Assembly (NCBI GenBank): GCA_944385445.1
Contig: CALWXF010000004.1
Span: forward strand, 48,052-112,051
Origin: an uncultured Oscillospiraceae bacterium
Lineage (GTDB): Bacteria > Bacillota > Clostridia > Oscillospirales > Oscillospiraceae
Direction: 5' to 3'
Length of the DNA: 64,000 bases
A program made the translations under genes and the position numbers. Position 1 is the stretch's first letter, and each line of letters starts with the position of its first letter. A model generated the notes under the pieces. It worked only from the letters and a program-made list of their open reading frames with translations, made no database searches and had not been told where the DNA came from. Shown here one piece after another: positions 45,122-53,261 of the stretch.

Positions 45122-45631
45122 TTACAAATTTAAATACATAGGAATACAGCCCTCAATAAAACGATTGGACGGCATTTCCATCAGCTCCACAAAGGAGCCA
45201 AATCCATGACGCTGATAGAAGGTTACGGCTTCGGGCACCGAGTATAACACAATGTGGTTTGCTCCACACTGTGTTTCCACAATGGTGTAGATTAACTGGA
45301 TGAGATAGTACAGGCAGTAGTCGCTCCAATGCCCCTGATCTTCGCCGGAGTTGGGAAACACCTGATGTTGATACTTTTCATCCAGAGCAAAAATCTTAAT
45401 TTCAATGGCGGGTGTGAGATTGAAGTGGGAGCCGGAGTGAATCACAATGCCGCTGCATGACAGGGCAGCAATTCCCACAAGCTGTGTTTTGTCCGTGTCA
45501 GCCCAGAAACAATATGGTACGGCATCCTCATCCCACAGAAATTTCTCACGAAAATAGTCGTTGATACCGGCATGGCCGCAGTGAAAGGAAATCTGGTCCA
45601 GATCCTCTGGGGTGGCCTGAGAACAAATCAT
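45122..45631 (-). CDS. GNAT-family acetyltransferase, divergent
   Basis: 169 residues. The fold is suggested by LVGIAALSCSGIVIH (beta 4), IEIKIFALDEKYQ, and the terminal VTFYQRHGFGSF motif; the acetyl-CoA loop (usually RxxGxG/A) is not well conserved, reading HQVFPNSGEDQGHW. Size and gene arrangement resemble GNAT toxins of toxin-antitoxin pairs, but I cannot show that. It overlaps the upstream small gene by 4 bp (ATGA). Base composition is clearly AT-richer than neighbours, suggesting horizontal acquisition. Confidence 0.8.
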   Translation of the reverse strand: MICSQATPEDLDQISFHCGHAGINDYFREKFLWDEDAVPYCFWADTDKTQLVGIAALSCSGIVIHSGSHFNLTPAIEIKIFALDEKYQHQVFPNSGEDQGHWSDYCLYYLIQLIYTIVETQCGANHIVLYSVPEAVTFYQRHGFGSFVELMEMPSNRFIEGCIPMYLNL

Positions 45632-45834
45632 GGGTTGCGGCTAGATCGTCTGGTTTTCACAGACTGAATCTGACGGTCCAGCTGTTGCAGACGGGAAGGA
45701 CTAGCTGTGTGAAGTTCAGCTTGCCGAATCTTCTGGAGAGCATCCAGAACAGTGGTGTTGGGCTGGTGTAATTTCTGCTCCATATTGGAATCCATACGAA
45801 AAGCCTCTCGACAAGGGACTGCAAACAACGCCAT
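45628..45834 (-). CDS. Small protein upstream of the GNAT gene, unknown function
   Basis: 68 residues that I do not recognise: MALFAVPCREAFRMDSNMEQ, a helical middle (VLDALQKIRQAELH) and a basic end (KTRRSSRNP). ATG 45834 follows AAAGGAGGC, which is strong; the frame is open 19 codons upstream. The 4-bp overlap with the GNAT gene and a private promoter and terminator make a compact two-gene unit. It is not a typical ribbon-helix-helix DUF1778 antitoxin by eye. Confidence 0.72.
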   Translation of the reverse strand: MALFAVPCREAFRMDSNMEQKLHQPNTTVLDALQKIRQAELHTASPSRLQQLDRQIQSVKTRRSSRNP

Positions 45835-45890
45835 TTTGGTGCCTCCTTTCTTTTGTATGCTATGTTTCTTCTTGGTTTCCTTTCGCTTCA

Positions 45891-45919
45891 ATCATACCAC
45901 GCCCTGAAAAAAACTTCAA
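45891..45919 (-). promoter_or_regulatory. Promoter of the GNAT gene pair
   Basis: Minus strand TTGAAG, 17-base spacer, TATGAT. Confidence 0.6.
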
Positions 45920-45981
45920 TACAGATTATGTGCAAGCATGTGAAGAATATCCCTGGTGACAAAGGGCGCAGAGGAAAAGAG

Positions 45982-46017
45982 AAAAACCCCCGTGAAACCT
46001 CAGTTCCACGGGGATTT
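45982..46017 (-). terminator. Terminator after divIVA
   Basis: Minus strand CCCCGTGGAA...TTTCACGGGG followed by GTTTTTC. Confidence 0.85.
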
Positions 46018-46023
46018 AAGTAC

Positions 46024-46695
46024 TTACTTGATTTGATAGTCCTTGCCAAACTGCAAGTCGTCAAACCGGCGGGTAGCATCCAGATACAGATCGTCCACGG
46101 GGTCGTCTTGGGTCTTCTGGGACTGCTGGAGGGGCTGAGAAATGGTGGGCTCCTCCACTTCCTCCTCAGAGGCGGTCTCCACGGGGATGGTGGGCTCCTC
46201 AGGGACAATGGCCTGGGCCTTGGCGGCCTGCGCCATCTCCGGGGGAACCAGCTGGCCCAGGCGGGACAGGTAGTCCAGCTCCTCCTGGTGGAGGGCGTGG
46301 AGCTTCATCACATAGTCTGCCGTGGCCTTCTGGGCCTGCTGGAGCCGGAACTCCTCAGCGGCGATCTCGGCTTCCAACTTGGATTTGCGGGCGGCAGCCT
46401 CCTGGGTGGCGTCCAGCTCCAGCTGGGTCTTCTTCTTCTCCGCATCGCTGACCATGTCGTCGGCCATCTGCTGGGCAGCCAGCAGGGTCTTACGCATAGC
46501 CACGTCGGTGGCCCGGTACTCTTCAATGGAGTCGGAGAGCACCTTCAGCTTATTTTTCAAAATGGTATTGTCGTTATACAGTGCGGTGTAGTCCTCGGTG
46601 AGCTGATCGAGGAACTCATCCACCATGGTCATGTTGTAGCCGCCAAAGGTCGCTTTGGCAAAGACATGGCTGGCTACCTCCTGCGGAGTCATCAT
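46024..46695 (-). CDS. divIVA: DivIVA-domain cell division / polarity protein
   Basis: 223 residues. The N-terminal membrane-binding DivIVA domain reads VFAKATFGGYNMTMVDEFLD (about 10-29) and is followed by long coiled coils (about 30-150) and an acidic, disordered C-terminus. DivIVA marks negatively curved membrane at poles and septa. The start is ATG 46695 (or 46692), with AAAGGAG upstream. Last gene of the mnmA-to-divIVA minus-strand run, directly after sepF, as in the Bacillus ylm cluster (though ylmG and ylmH are absent). Confidence 0.9.
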   Translation of the reverse strand: MMTPQEVASHVFAKATFGGYNMTMVDEFLDQLTEDYTALYNDNTILKNKLKVLSDSIEEYRATDVAMRKTLLAAQQMADDMVSDAEKKKTQLELDATQEAAARKSKLEAEIAAEEFRLQQAQKATADYVMKLHALHQEELDYLSRLGQLVPPEMAQAAKAQAIVPEEPTIPVETASEEEVEEPTISQPLQQSQKTQDDPVDDLYLDATRRFDDLQFGKDYQIK

Positions 46696-46745
46696 TGTGC
46701 AAGTCTCCTTTATTTCTATTTCTCAACTGTGGTACAGACCGGTGC

Positions 46746-47192
46746 TCAGAAATACAGTCCGTTGTTCTCCAGTTCATCGATGAGGTCACCCATGATCTCC
46801 ACGTTGTAGGGGGTCATGATGTAGGTGGCCATAGACACCTTCTTGATGGTGCCCTCGTTGGCGTAGGTCACGCCGGAGAGGAAGTCAATGAGACGGCGGG
46901 CAACGGTCTTGTCGGTCTGCTCCAGGTTCAGCACAACGGTGCGCTTCTCCCGCAGGTGATCGGCGATTTCAGAGGCATTTTCAAAGCGTTCGGGCTTGAC
47001 CAGCACCACCTGCAGCTGGGTGGTGGTGTGGATGTTGACCACCTTGTTGTTGCGGCGCTCAGGCTCGCTGGTGCGGGTGGTCTCGCTGGCGGGTGCGTTG
47101 TTGTTCACAGGGGTGAAATCCTCCTCGTAATCATCGTCCTCCTCATCCTCATAAGGACGGGCCAGACGCTTCAGTTCATCCAAAAAGCTCAT
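46746..47192 (-). CDS. sepF: Cell division protein SepF
   Basis: 148 residues. Short N-terminal amphipathic helix (MSFLDELKRLARP) for membrane binding, an acidic linker (about 15-50), then the SepF core: VVLVKPERFENASEIADHLR, RTVVLNLEQTDKTVARRLID and FLSGVTYANEGTIKKVS. It anchors and organises FtsZ filaments at the septum. The ATG follows GAAGGGAG. Placed between a PLP protein and divIVA, the standard division-cluster context. Confidence 0.96.
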   Translation of the reverse strand: MSFLDELKRLARPYEDEEDDDYEEDFTPVNNNAPASETTRTSEPERRNNKVVNIHTTTQLQVVLVKPERFENASEIADHLREKRTVVLNLEQTDKTVARRLIDFLSGVTYANEGTIKKVSMATYIMTPYNVEIMGDLIDELENNGLYF

Positions 47193-47219
47193 GGGTGAGA
47201 ACTCCCTTCTATATATCGT

Positions 47220-47930
47220 TCAAAGTGGGTTGGAAATGGGCGAACGAGGGCCAAAAATCGCCGTCCCCACCCGGATATGGGTGGCGCCAGCGGCAATGGC
47301 TGCGGTGAAATCGCCGCTCATCCCCATGGACAGTATCTTGGTATCTGTTTTATTATCTCCCATTCTTTCCTGTATGTCAACAGCAAGAGCCTGCAATTTA
47401 TGAAAAAATGGTAAATTTTCCTCAGGAAAGGTTGCGGCGGGGGGAATGCACATCAGCCCTCTCAGCCGCACATGGGTAAGCTGCGAACACAGCTGGGCGG
47501 CAGGCCCCACTTCGGGGACCAAAAAGCCGGATTTGGACGGCTCTTGGGCCAAGTTGACCTCCAGCAAAATGTCCTGCACCAGCCCGGCCTTCCCTGCCTG
47601 CTTGTCAATTTCCAGCAGCAGCTTCTGGGAGGACACCGAGTGGATCAAATCCACCTTGCCCATGAGGTATTTCACCTTGTTGGTCTGCAAGTGGCCGATG
47701 AAGTGGACCTGTGCCCCCTCATAGGCCCCCGCTTCCCAGTGGGCGGTGAGCTCCTGGACCCGGTTCTCTCCGCACACCGTCACCCCGGCGGCAATGGCCT
47801 GCCGGATGACCTCGTCGGTCTGGGTCTTGGTGGCAGCCACCAGGGTGATCTCCGCCGGGTCCCGGCCAGCGGCCAGGGCGGCGGCCCGGATCTCTTCCAC
47901 AACGTGGGCCAAATTTGTGGAAATACTCAT
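47220..47930 (-). CDS. YggS-family PLP-binding homeostasis protein
   Basis: 236 residues of the PLPBP/YlmE family; the PLP lysine is in ITLVAATKTQ (about residue 36), and GENRVQELTAHWE and FIGHLQTNKVKYL are family signatures, as are LSMGMSGDFTAAIAAGATHIRVG near the end. It buffers pyridoxal phosphate and has no known enzyme activity. Its ATG overlaps the HlyD-like stop by 4 bp. Confidence 0.95.
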   Translation of the reverse strand: MSISTNLAHVVEEIRAAALAAGRDPAEITLVAATKTQTDEVIRQAIAAGVTVCGENRVQELTAHWEAGAYEGAQVHFIGHLQTNKVKYLMGKVDLIHSVSSQKLLLEIDKQAGKAGLVQDILLEVNLAQEPSKSGFLVPEVGPAAQLCSQLTHVRLRGLMCIPPAATFPEENLPFFHKLQALAVDIQERMGDNKTDTKILSMGMSGDFTAAIAAGATHIRVGTAIFGPRSPISNPL

Positions 47931-49195
47931 GAGCGCACCACCATCCCATCGGTGATGTTGGTGGTGTTGAGGATGACCTCATCCCCTGCCCGCAGGCGGG
48001 AGGAGGCGGTCTCATCCACCGGCTGGACCAGGTAGAAGGAGTCGTCGTCGCTGTAGACCACCTTCACCTCCTGCCACTCCGCCTGGGTGCCCACCACCGT
48101 GTACACGCCGTAGGAGTTGACCTGGCTCTGGTTGCCCTCGTCGTCGGTGACGGTCTCGGTGTTCACCCGCAGGGCTTGGCGGGGAATGCGGATGCCCTCC
48201 ACCTGCTGGGCGATGATGTCCACCGTCTGCTGGCGCAGCAGGGTGGTGTCAGACAGGTTGGTGTTGGTGGAGAAAATGGCCATGGTCTGGTCATTTTCCA
48301 TGACCAGACGGTCCAAATTCATGGAGATCATGCCGTAGTAGTCGTCCGAGAAGGAAATTTTGTAGGTCTTGCCCTCCAGCAGGCCCTCTACCGACGCCTG
48401 GTCGATGAGGGTGGCCAGGTACCAGGTGTTGCTGGTCACCACCTTGCCCAGGGCGGTCTGGGTGTCCGCCACCTCCCGGTGGAGCAGCTCGTTGAGCTGC
48501 TGCATGGTCAAGGAGGAGAGCATGGAGGGGTTGATGAGGCTCTCAAAGCCGTCCACTTCCCCGGAGAAACACCCGGAGGCGGGGGAGGTGATGGTCTGGG
48601 AGACCTGGCTGAGAGAGGCGTTGAGGGAGTCCAATTGCTTTTGCTTGTCGGAAATCAGTTGTTTGATCTGGGTGGCGGCCTCGGTGTTGCCGTAGCTGTA
48701 ATCCCGCTGGAACACCATGGTGCGCAGGTGGAGGGCGGAGTCCTCCAGGGTGGACAGGTCACCCGAGGCGGCCAGGGAACGGATGGCCACCATGGAAGAG
48801 ATCACCTCTTCGTCCAGCTTGGAGGAGTTGGTGGCCTGGGTGCCCGTGGACAGAGAGTACTCCAGCTGCTGAATCTCCGCCTCCAGGGACTGGATGGTCT
48901 GGCGGGTCTCCAAGGAGTCCTGGCTGGCGTGAATCAGGGCGATTTTTCCGCCTTTGGACACCTTTTCGCCCTCGTCCAGTAGGATGTCCACATACTGTCC
49001 GGTGGTGGAGATCACCTGCTCGTCCCGCACCAGAAGGGCGGAGGCCTCGGTGCCGATGTCCACCGAATAGGAATAGGCGGTGGTGGTCACCAGGTCGGGC
49101 TTGAAGCCCAGGGCCAGATAGACGGCGAAGTATAGGATCACCGCAGCGCAGATGACGCCGATGATGACTTTATTGACCAATGTACTCTCTTTCAT
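47927..49195 (-). CDS. HlyD-like membrane-anchored adaptor protein in the division cluster
   Basis: 422 residues. One N-terminal membrane helix (VIIGVICAAVILYFAVYLAL, about 8-27), a biotinyl-lipoyl-like half motif (VDILLDEGEKVSKGGKIALIH), a coiled-coil hairpin (about 95-200) and a C-terminal beta domain (about 250-420, VTDDEGNQSQVNSYGVYTVVG). It has the architecture of HlyD/MFP adaptors, but no transporter partner gene is nearby; in other Firmicutes a similar gene accompanies sepF. Its role is unknown. ATG 49195 follows AAAAGGAAT. Confidence 0.78.
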   Translation of the reverse strand: MKESTLVNKVIIGVICAAVILYFAVYLALGFKPDLVTTTAYSYSVDIGTEASALLVRDEQVISTTGQYVDILLDEGEKVSKGGKIALIHASQDSLETRQTIQSLEAEIQQLEYSLSTGTQATNSSKLDEEVISSMVAIRSLAASGDLSTLEDSALHLRTMVFQRDYSYGNTEAATQIKQLISDKQKQLDSLNASLSQVSQTITSPASGCFSGEVDGFESLINPSMLSSLTMQQLNELLHREVADTQTALGKVVTSNTWYLATLIDQASVEGLLEGKTYKISFSDDYYGMISMNLDRLVMENDQTMAIFSTNTNLSDTTLLRQQTVDIIAQQVEGIRIPRQALRVNTETVTDDEGNQSQVNSYGVYTVVGTQAEWQEVKVVYSDDDSFYLVQPVDETASSRLRAGDEVILNTTNITDGMVVRS

Positions 49196-49280
49196 AGGCT
49201 CATTCCTTTTTATGTGGGAAACGCTTGCCAATGGAACGGCACGTTTCCGTGGGGTTGGAACACGCCTTCTGGTTTCGGGA

Positions 49281-49523
49281 TTACCCCTCCATATTCACCG
49301 CTTTTTCCGGGGTGATGGTGGAAATGGCGTGTTTGTAGATGATTTGCTGTTTTCCGTCACTGACCAGCACCACCACATAGGGGTCAAAGGCGGTGATGAC
49401 CCCCCGGAGCTGGAAGCCGTTGATCAAAAAGACGGTGACCCGGGCGGCGGTGCGGCGGAGGGTGGCCAGGACGGTGTCCTGGACGTTGGGCTGTTTGCCC
49501 ACGGCGACTGCGGTAAAACTCAT
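49281..49523 (-). CDS. hfq: RNA chaperone Hfq
   Basis: 80 residues with the Sm1 region VQDTVLATLRRTAARVTVFLINGFQLRGVI (start of the fold at VQDTVL) and the Sm2 motif IIYKHAIST. It forms a hexamer binding small RNAs and mRNAs. ATG 49523 follows AAAAGGAGTG. It follows miaA, the most conserved Hfq neighbourhood in bacteria. Confidence 0.97.
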   Translation of the reverse strand: MSFTAVAVGKQPNVQDTVLATLRRTAARVTVFLINGFQLRGVITAFDPYVVVLVSDGKQQIIYKHAISTITPEKAVNMEG

Positions 49524-49579
49524 ATATATCAGCACTCCTTTTCTTTTTTGGGCCAGGCGTGGCCTGTCCCAGAGTGCTG

Positions 49580-50533
49580 TTATTGTAAGCCATGGGCGTG
49601 GGCAAGTTCTGTCGAACTTGCGACGGCCTGGGAAAAATTGGGGTTTTCTCCCCAGCGAATCCAGTGGGTGTTGGGGTTGCGGCGGAACCAGGTGAGCTGC
49701 CGCTTGGCGTACTGCCGGGAGCGCAGCTTCACTTCCTCTGCCCCCTCTTCCACGGGGCGGCCCTGCTGAAGGGCGGAGATGATCTCCTTGTAGCCGATGG
49801 CCTGCATGGCGGTGCAGGTGGGGGGGATTCCGGCGTCCAGAAGCCGCCGCACCTCCTCCTCCAGCCCCTGCTCCATCATCACATCCACCCGGCGGTCGAT
49901 GCGCTGCCACAGGTGGGGACGCTCCTGGAAATCCAGGCCGATGGTGAGGGGGTGGTACCGGGGCGGGATGGCTTGGGACTCCCGGTTGTGCTGGGAGATG
50001 GTTGTTCCGGTGGTGAGATACACCTCTAGGGCCCGGATGATGCGCTTTTCGTCGTTGGGGTGCAGCCGCTGGGCGGACTCCGGGTCCACCTGAGAAAGCT
50101 GTTCCCGCAGGGGCTCCAGCCCCTCCTCCCTGGCCTGCTGCTGGAGCTGCTGGCGCACCCCGGCGGTGTCGGGGGCAAAGGGGGCGAACTCCCGCCCGGC
50201 CATGAGGTTGTCGATGTACAGCCCGGTGCCTCCTGCCACAATGGGCAGCTTGCCTCGGGCGAGAATGTCGTCCATGACGGGGATGGCCTGGGAGACATAG
50301 CGGCCCACGGAGAAGTTCTCCCAGGGATCTGCCACGTCCAGCATGTGGTGGGGCACCCCCTGCATCTCCTCCGCCGTGGGCTTGGCGGTGCCGATGTCCA
50401 TGCCCCGGTAGACCTGCATGGAGTCGGCGGACACCACTTCCCCGTTCAAGCGTTGGGCCAGAGCCACCGCCAGGGCGGTTTTGCCGGAGGCGGTGGGGCC
50501 GCAGATGACCAGACAGTCGGGTGTGTGATTCAT
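49580..50533 (-). CDS. miaA: tRNA dimethylallyltransferase
   Basis: 317 residues. P-loop GPTASGKTALAVALA near the start, the substrate region SADSMQVYRGMDIGTAKP, and the C-terminal QYAKRQLTWFRRNPN typical of MiaA. It adds the isopentenyl group to A37 of tRNAs reading UNN codons; MiaB, which acts next, is encoded at 57.9 kb. ATG 50533 overlaps the mnmA stop by 4 bp; three upstream in-frame codons are inside mnmA. Confidence 0.97.
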   Translation of the reverse strand: MNHTPDCLVICGPTASGKTALAVALAQRLNGEVVSADSMQVYRGMDIGTAKPTAEEMQGVPHHMLDVADPWENFSVGRYVSQAIPVMDDILARGKLPIVAGGTGLYIDNLMAGREFAPFAPDTAGVRQQLQQQAREEGLEPLREQLSQVDPESAQRLHPNDEKRIIRALEVYLTTGTTISQHNRESQAIPPRYHPLTIGLDFQERPHLWQRIDRRVDVMMEQGLEEEVRRLLDAGIPPTCTAMQAIGYKEIISALQQGRPVEEGAEEVKLRSRQYAKRQLTWFRRNPNTHWIRWGENPNFSQAVASSTELAHAHGLQ

Positions 50534-51552
50534 CGGATCCACCCGCTTCCCAGCACCTGGTCTCCCTGGTAGAATACCGCCAGCTGCCCCGGCGTGGGGG
50601 CTCGGGCGGGGTGCTTCATGTGGATGTCCACCCGTCCGCCGCCCAGGGGAATGATGGTGGCGGGGTCGGAGCGGCGGGAGTGGCGCAGGCGCACGTCCAC
50701 CTCCATGGGGGCGGACAGGGGGTGTTCCCTCAGCCAGTTCAGGGAGTCGGTGTGCACCATGAAGGCGTGGAGCCCCTCCCCGTGGGAGAGCACCACCTCA
50801 TTGGTGTGGGGGCGGATTTCGGTGACAAACAGCCGCCCGGTGGAGGAGACCCCCAGCCCCCGGCGCTGGCCGATGGTGTAGTGGTGGAACCCCTTGTGGG
50901 TGCCCAGGACGTTGCCGTTGGCGTCCACAAAGTTCCCCGGCGGGGGTGTGCCGCCCCGGGCGTCCAGCCAGGCGGCGTAGTCATCGTCGGGGATGAAGCA
51001 GATCTCCATGGAGTCGGGGCGGTCGGCGGCGGGCAGCTGCCCGGCCTCCGCCTCCTGGCGGGTCTGCTCCTTGGGGCCGTCCCCCAGGGGGAAGAGGACG
51101 TGGGAGAGCATGTCCCGGGTGAGCCGGGAGAGCATGTAGGACTGGTCATTGGCGGAATTGCCCCGCAGCAAAATGGGGCCGCCGTCGCACCCGGTGCCGA
51201 TGCGGGCATAGTGTCCGGTGGCCACCCAGTTGGCCCCGATTTCCCGGGCAAAGGAGATGAGGGCGGGGAACTTCACCGCCCGGTTGCATCGGGCGCAGGG
51301 AATGGGGGTGCGGCCGGACAGGTAGTCGGCGGCAAAGGGGGCACACACGTGCTCCTCCAGCTCCTGCTGGATGGAGCGCACGGTGAGGGGGATGCCCAAT
51401 TTGGCAGCGTTGTCCCGGGCGGACTGTTCGCCCCCCAGTCCGATGTCCAGGTACAGCCCGTGTACCTCATAGCCCTGGCCCAAGAGCCGCTGGGCGGCTA
51501 CGGCGGAATCCACCCCGCCGGAGAGCCCCAAAACCACCTTCTTGTCTGCCAT
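50530..51552 (-). CDS. mnmA: tRNA-specific 2-thiouridylase MnmA
   Basis: 340 residues. PP-loop LGLSGGVDSAVAAQRLL at the N-terminus, first catalytic Cys in CARCNRAVKF and second in SMEICFIPDDDY; the C-terminal domain reads RRGLGVSSTGRLFV. It makes s2U34 in Lys, Glu and Gln tRNAs. ATG 51552 follows CAGGAGGACG. It heads the minus-strand run down to divIVA. Confidence 0.97.
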   Translation of the reverse strand: MADKKVVLGLSGGVDSAVAAQRLLGQGYEVHGLYLDIGLGGEQSARDNAAKLGIPLTVRSIQQELEEHVCAPFAADYLSGRTPIPCARCNRAVKFPALISFAREIGANWVATGHYARIGTGCDGGPILLRGNSANDQSYMLSRLTRDMLSHVLFPLGDGPKEQTRQEAEAGQLPAADRPDSMEICFIPDDDYAAWLDARGGTPPPGNFVDANGNVLGTHKGFHHYTIGQRRGLGVSSTGRLFVTEIRPHTNEVVLSHGEGLHAFMVHTDSLNWLREHPLSAPMEVDVRLRHSRRSDPATIIPLGGGRVDIHMKHPARAPTPGQLAVFYQGDQVLGSGWIR

Positions 51553-51730
51553 GTGCTGCGTCCTCCTGTGGAAATGATTTACCGTTTAGTATACCAGAAA
51601 ATTGTGAACGGTTCAACCAAATGAAGCATGAAAAATAGGGGGAAAGGGATGCAAAATCTGGCGGGTTTTGCCCCCTTTCTGGCGCAGTGTGCCCCATCTT
51701 GTAAGGGGGTGGTTTCCACATCTCTGTCTC

Positions 51731-51768
51731 AGGCTTGCCAGCCTGGTGGGGACGCTCCCCGCTGGGGA
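51731..51768 (+). repeat. Family A end fragment
   Basis: AGGCTTGCCAGCC through CGCTGGGG only, the X-arm end with no hairpins. A family B repeat follows 17 bp later. Confidence 0.7.
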
Positions 51769-51784
51769 CTGGCAGCGCACTTCC

Positions 51785-51836
51785 AAAGGCTCCCCTGTGT
51801 AAGGGGAGCTGTCTGCGAAGCAGACTGAGGGGTTGT
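51785..51836 (+). repeat. Family B repeat (copy 14)
   Basis: GCTCCCCTGTG/TAAGGGGAGC and TCTGC/GCAGA hairpins; the second stem is different from all other copies but still paired. Confidence 0.75.
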
Positions 51837-51857
51837 TCTTCTAAAAGGACTGTTTCC

Positions 51858-52400
51858 GGCTTGCCAGCCAGGTGGGGACGCTCCCCGCTGGGGGTTCCTT
51901 TTGCTCGGTCAAAAGGAACCAAAACCCGCTTAGGGCGTTCCCCCCTAAGGACCTCCCTGGGGTACGGGGCTGTCCATGCGTCAAGTCTAAATTCGGCCCG
52001 TCACCCTTGCTGTGGCCCCTGGTACTGCCACCACACCAGGCTACCCTGGCAGCTGGCCCTATGGCTGGGTGATTTCCCTATCCGGGCCTACTCTGGAGAA
52101 GCGGCGTTCCCGCCGCCGATAGCTGGGAACAGCGGCTCACCCAGGTAAGGCCCTGACGATAGAAGCACTGTCTGCCAGAGGAGTAGGTATTTTCCGTAGA
52201 ACATCCACGCCATCTATGTGACCCCACCAGTTCAAGGGCCAAAAAGAGGAAGGCGCACGCTCCATCCAGTACCGCGGGGTGGATTCCACAAGGCGGGGGA
52301 AGGCCCCGCCTTTGGCGATTCTTTCCCCTCTTTCTCATCGCTGAGAAAGGGGGCCCAGCGGAGCGTCCCCGGCTGGGGCGCTGGTTTCCGCCTGAGAAAT
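51858..52400 (+). repeat. Family A element, complete (X left, Y right)
   Basis: Variable hairpins: TTCCTTTTG/CAAAAGGAA left, CTTTCTC/GAGAAAG right. It lies between mnmA and mobA, flanked on both sides by B repeats. The remaining 180 bp next to mnmA is unremarkable. Confidence 0.85.
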
Positions 52401-52410
52401 CGGAGAAGTA

Positions 52411-52463
52411 CAATCCCTCCGTCAGCCGGGCGGCTGACAGCTTCGCTTTTTACAAGGGAGCCT
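52411..52463 (-). repeat. Family B repeat (copy 15)
   Basis: CAATCCCTCCGTCAGCC, then CTTCGCTTTTTACAAGGGAG; the first hairpin is damaged. Confidence 0.65.
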
Positions 52464-52521
52464 TGCCAAGGCCCCCTTCGTGAAATTTCATAAATTTGGT
52501 GTGGCGCACAGCAGCACAGTG

Positions 52522-52530
52522 TGCTATACT
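52522..52530 (+). promoter_or_regulatory. Possible extended -10 promoter of the mobA-like gene
   Basis: TGCTATACT matches an extended -10 element; no good -35 was found 17 bp upstream. Confidence 0.4.
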
Positions 52531-52569
52531 GTCCTTAGTGACTACTCTGGCGACGGGAGGTAAATCCCA

Positions 52570-53145
52570 ATGAAAAAACATGAACTCACCGTTCAGATTA
52601 TGTTAGGCGGCCCCTCCAAGCGGATGGGGACGGACAAAGCCCTGGTGACCCTGGGGGGCAAAACCCTGTTGGATCGGGCGGTGGAGACCTGGAACGATTA
52701 CGGCGCAGGAGTCCAGCTGTCTGTGGGCGCACCCGAGCGGAAGGCTCTGGCCCCTGCTGGCACCATGGCCGTGGCAGATATTTATCCCGACCGGGGCCCT
52801 CTGACCGGACTCCATGCGGGTCTGCGGGCCTGTACCACCCGCTGGATGCTGCTGGTGGGCGTGAACTTCCCCTTCCTCACCCCGGCCCAGGCCGACACCC
52901 TGGTGGACGCCATCGGCGATGCCGATGCCTGTGTGTACACCATGGACGGGGTGCCTCAGCCCCTGTTTGGCGTGTACCGCAAGCGTTGCATGTCCTTTGC
53001 GGAGACCATGATGCTCAACGGCGATTACGACATCCGCAATCTGCTCAATTGGGCCAACACCGTGTACATCCCTCTGGAGGACACCGCCCCCTTCCGCAGC
53101 GTGGACACCCCCGCCGATTTGGAAGAGGCCGAAAACCTGATCTGA
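52570..53145 (+). CDS. mobA: Molybdenum cofactor guanylyltransferase-like protein (MobA family)
   Basis: 191 residues of the nucleotidyltransferase A fold. The GTP-binding signature is MLGGPSKRMGTDKAL (residues 11-25); IYPDRGPLTGLHAGL (71-85) and QPLFGVYRK are also typical. MobA joins GMP to molybdopterin. Two departures: Leu replaces Ala in the usual LAGG, and the stretch normally ending in a metal-binding Asp before the Pro (E. coli Asp101) reads VGVNFPFL with Asn99. Activity or exact substrate is therefore uncertain. ATG 52570 follows GGGAGGTAA. No other molybdopterin genes are in the window. Confidence 0.78.
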   Translation: MKKHELTVQIMLGGPSKRMGTDKALVTLGGKTLLDRAVETWNDYGAGVQLSVGAPERKALAPAGTMAVADIYPDRGPLTGLHAGLRACTTRWMLLVGVNFPFLTPAQADTLVDAIGDADACVYTMDGVPQPLFGVYRKRCMSFAETMMLNGDYDIRNLLNWANTVYIPLEDTAPFRSVDTPADLEEAENLI

Positions 53146-53164
53146 ACCACCCAAAAACGAGACA

Positions 53165-53201
53165 AAGACCCCCCTTCCCAAAGAAATTGGGAAGGGGGGT
53201 C
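53165..53201. terminator. Bidirectional terminator between mobA-like and MATE genes
   Basis: AAGACCCCCCTTCCCAA/TTGGGAAGGGGGGTCTT, serving the convergent genes on both strands. Confidence 0.88.
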
Positions 53202-53218
53202 TTGTACTTGAACAGCTT

Positions 53219-53256
53219 GTGGAAAACTTTGTGGAAGTTGTGGAAGCTGTGGAAAT
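53219..53256. repeat. Family D tandem TGTGGAA repeat
   Basis: TGTGGAAAACTT, TGTGGAAGT, TGTGGAAGC, TGTGGAAAT: four units, spaced 12, 9 and 9 bp, directly after the MATE gene stop. Confidence 0.75.
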
Positions 53257-53261
53257 CTGCC

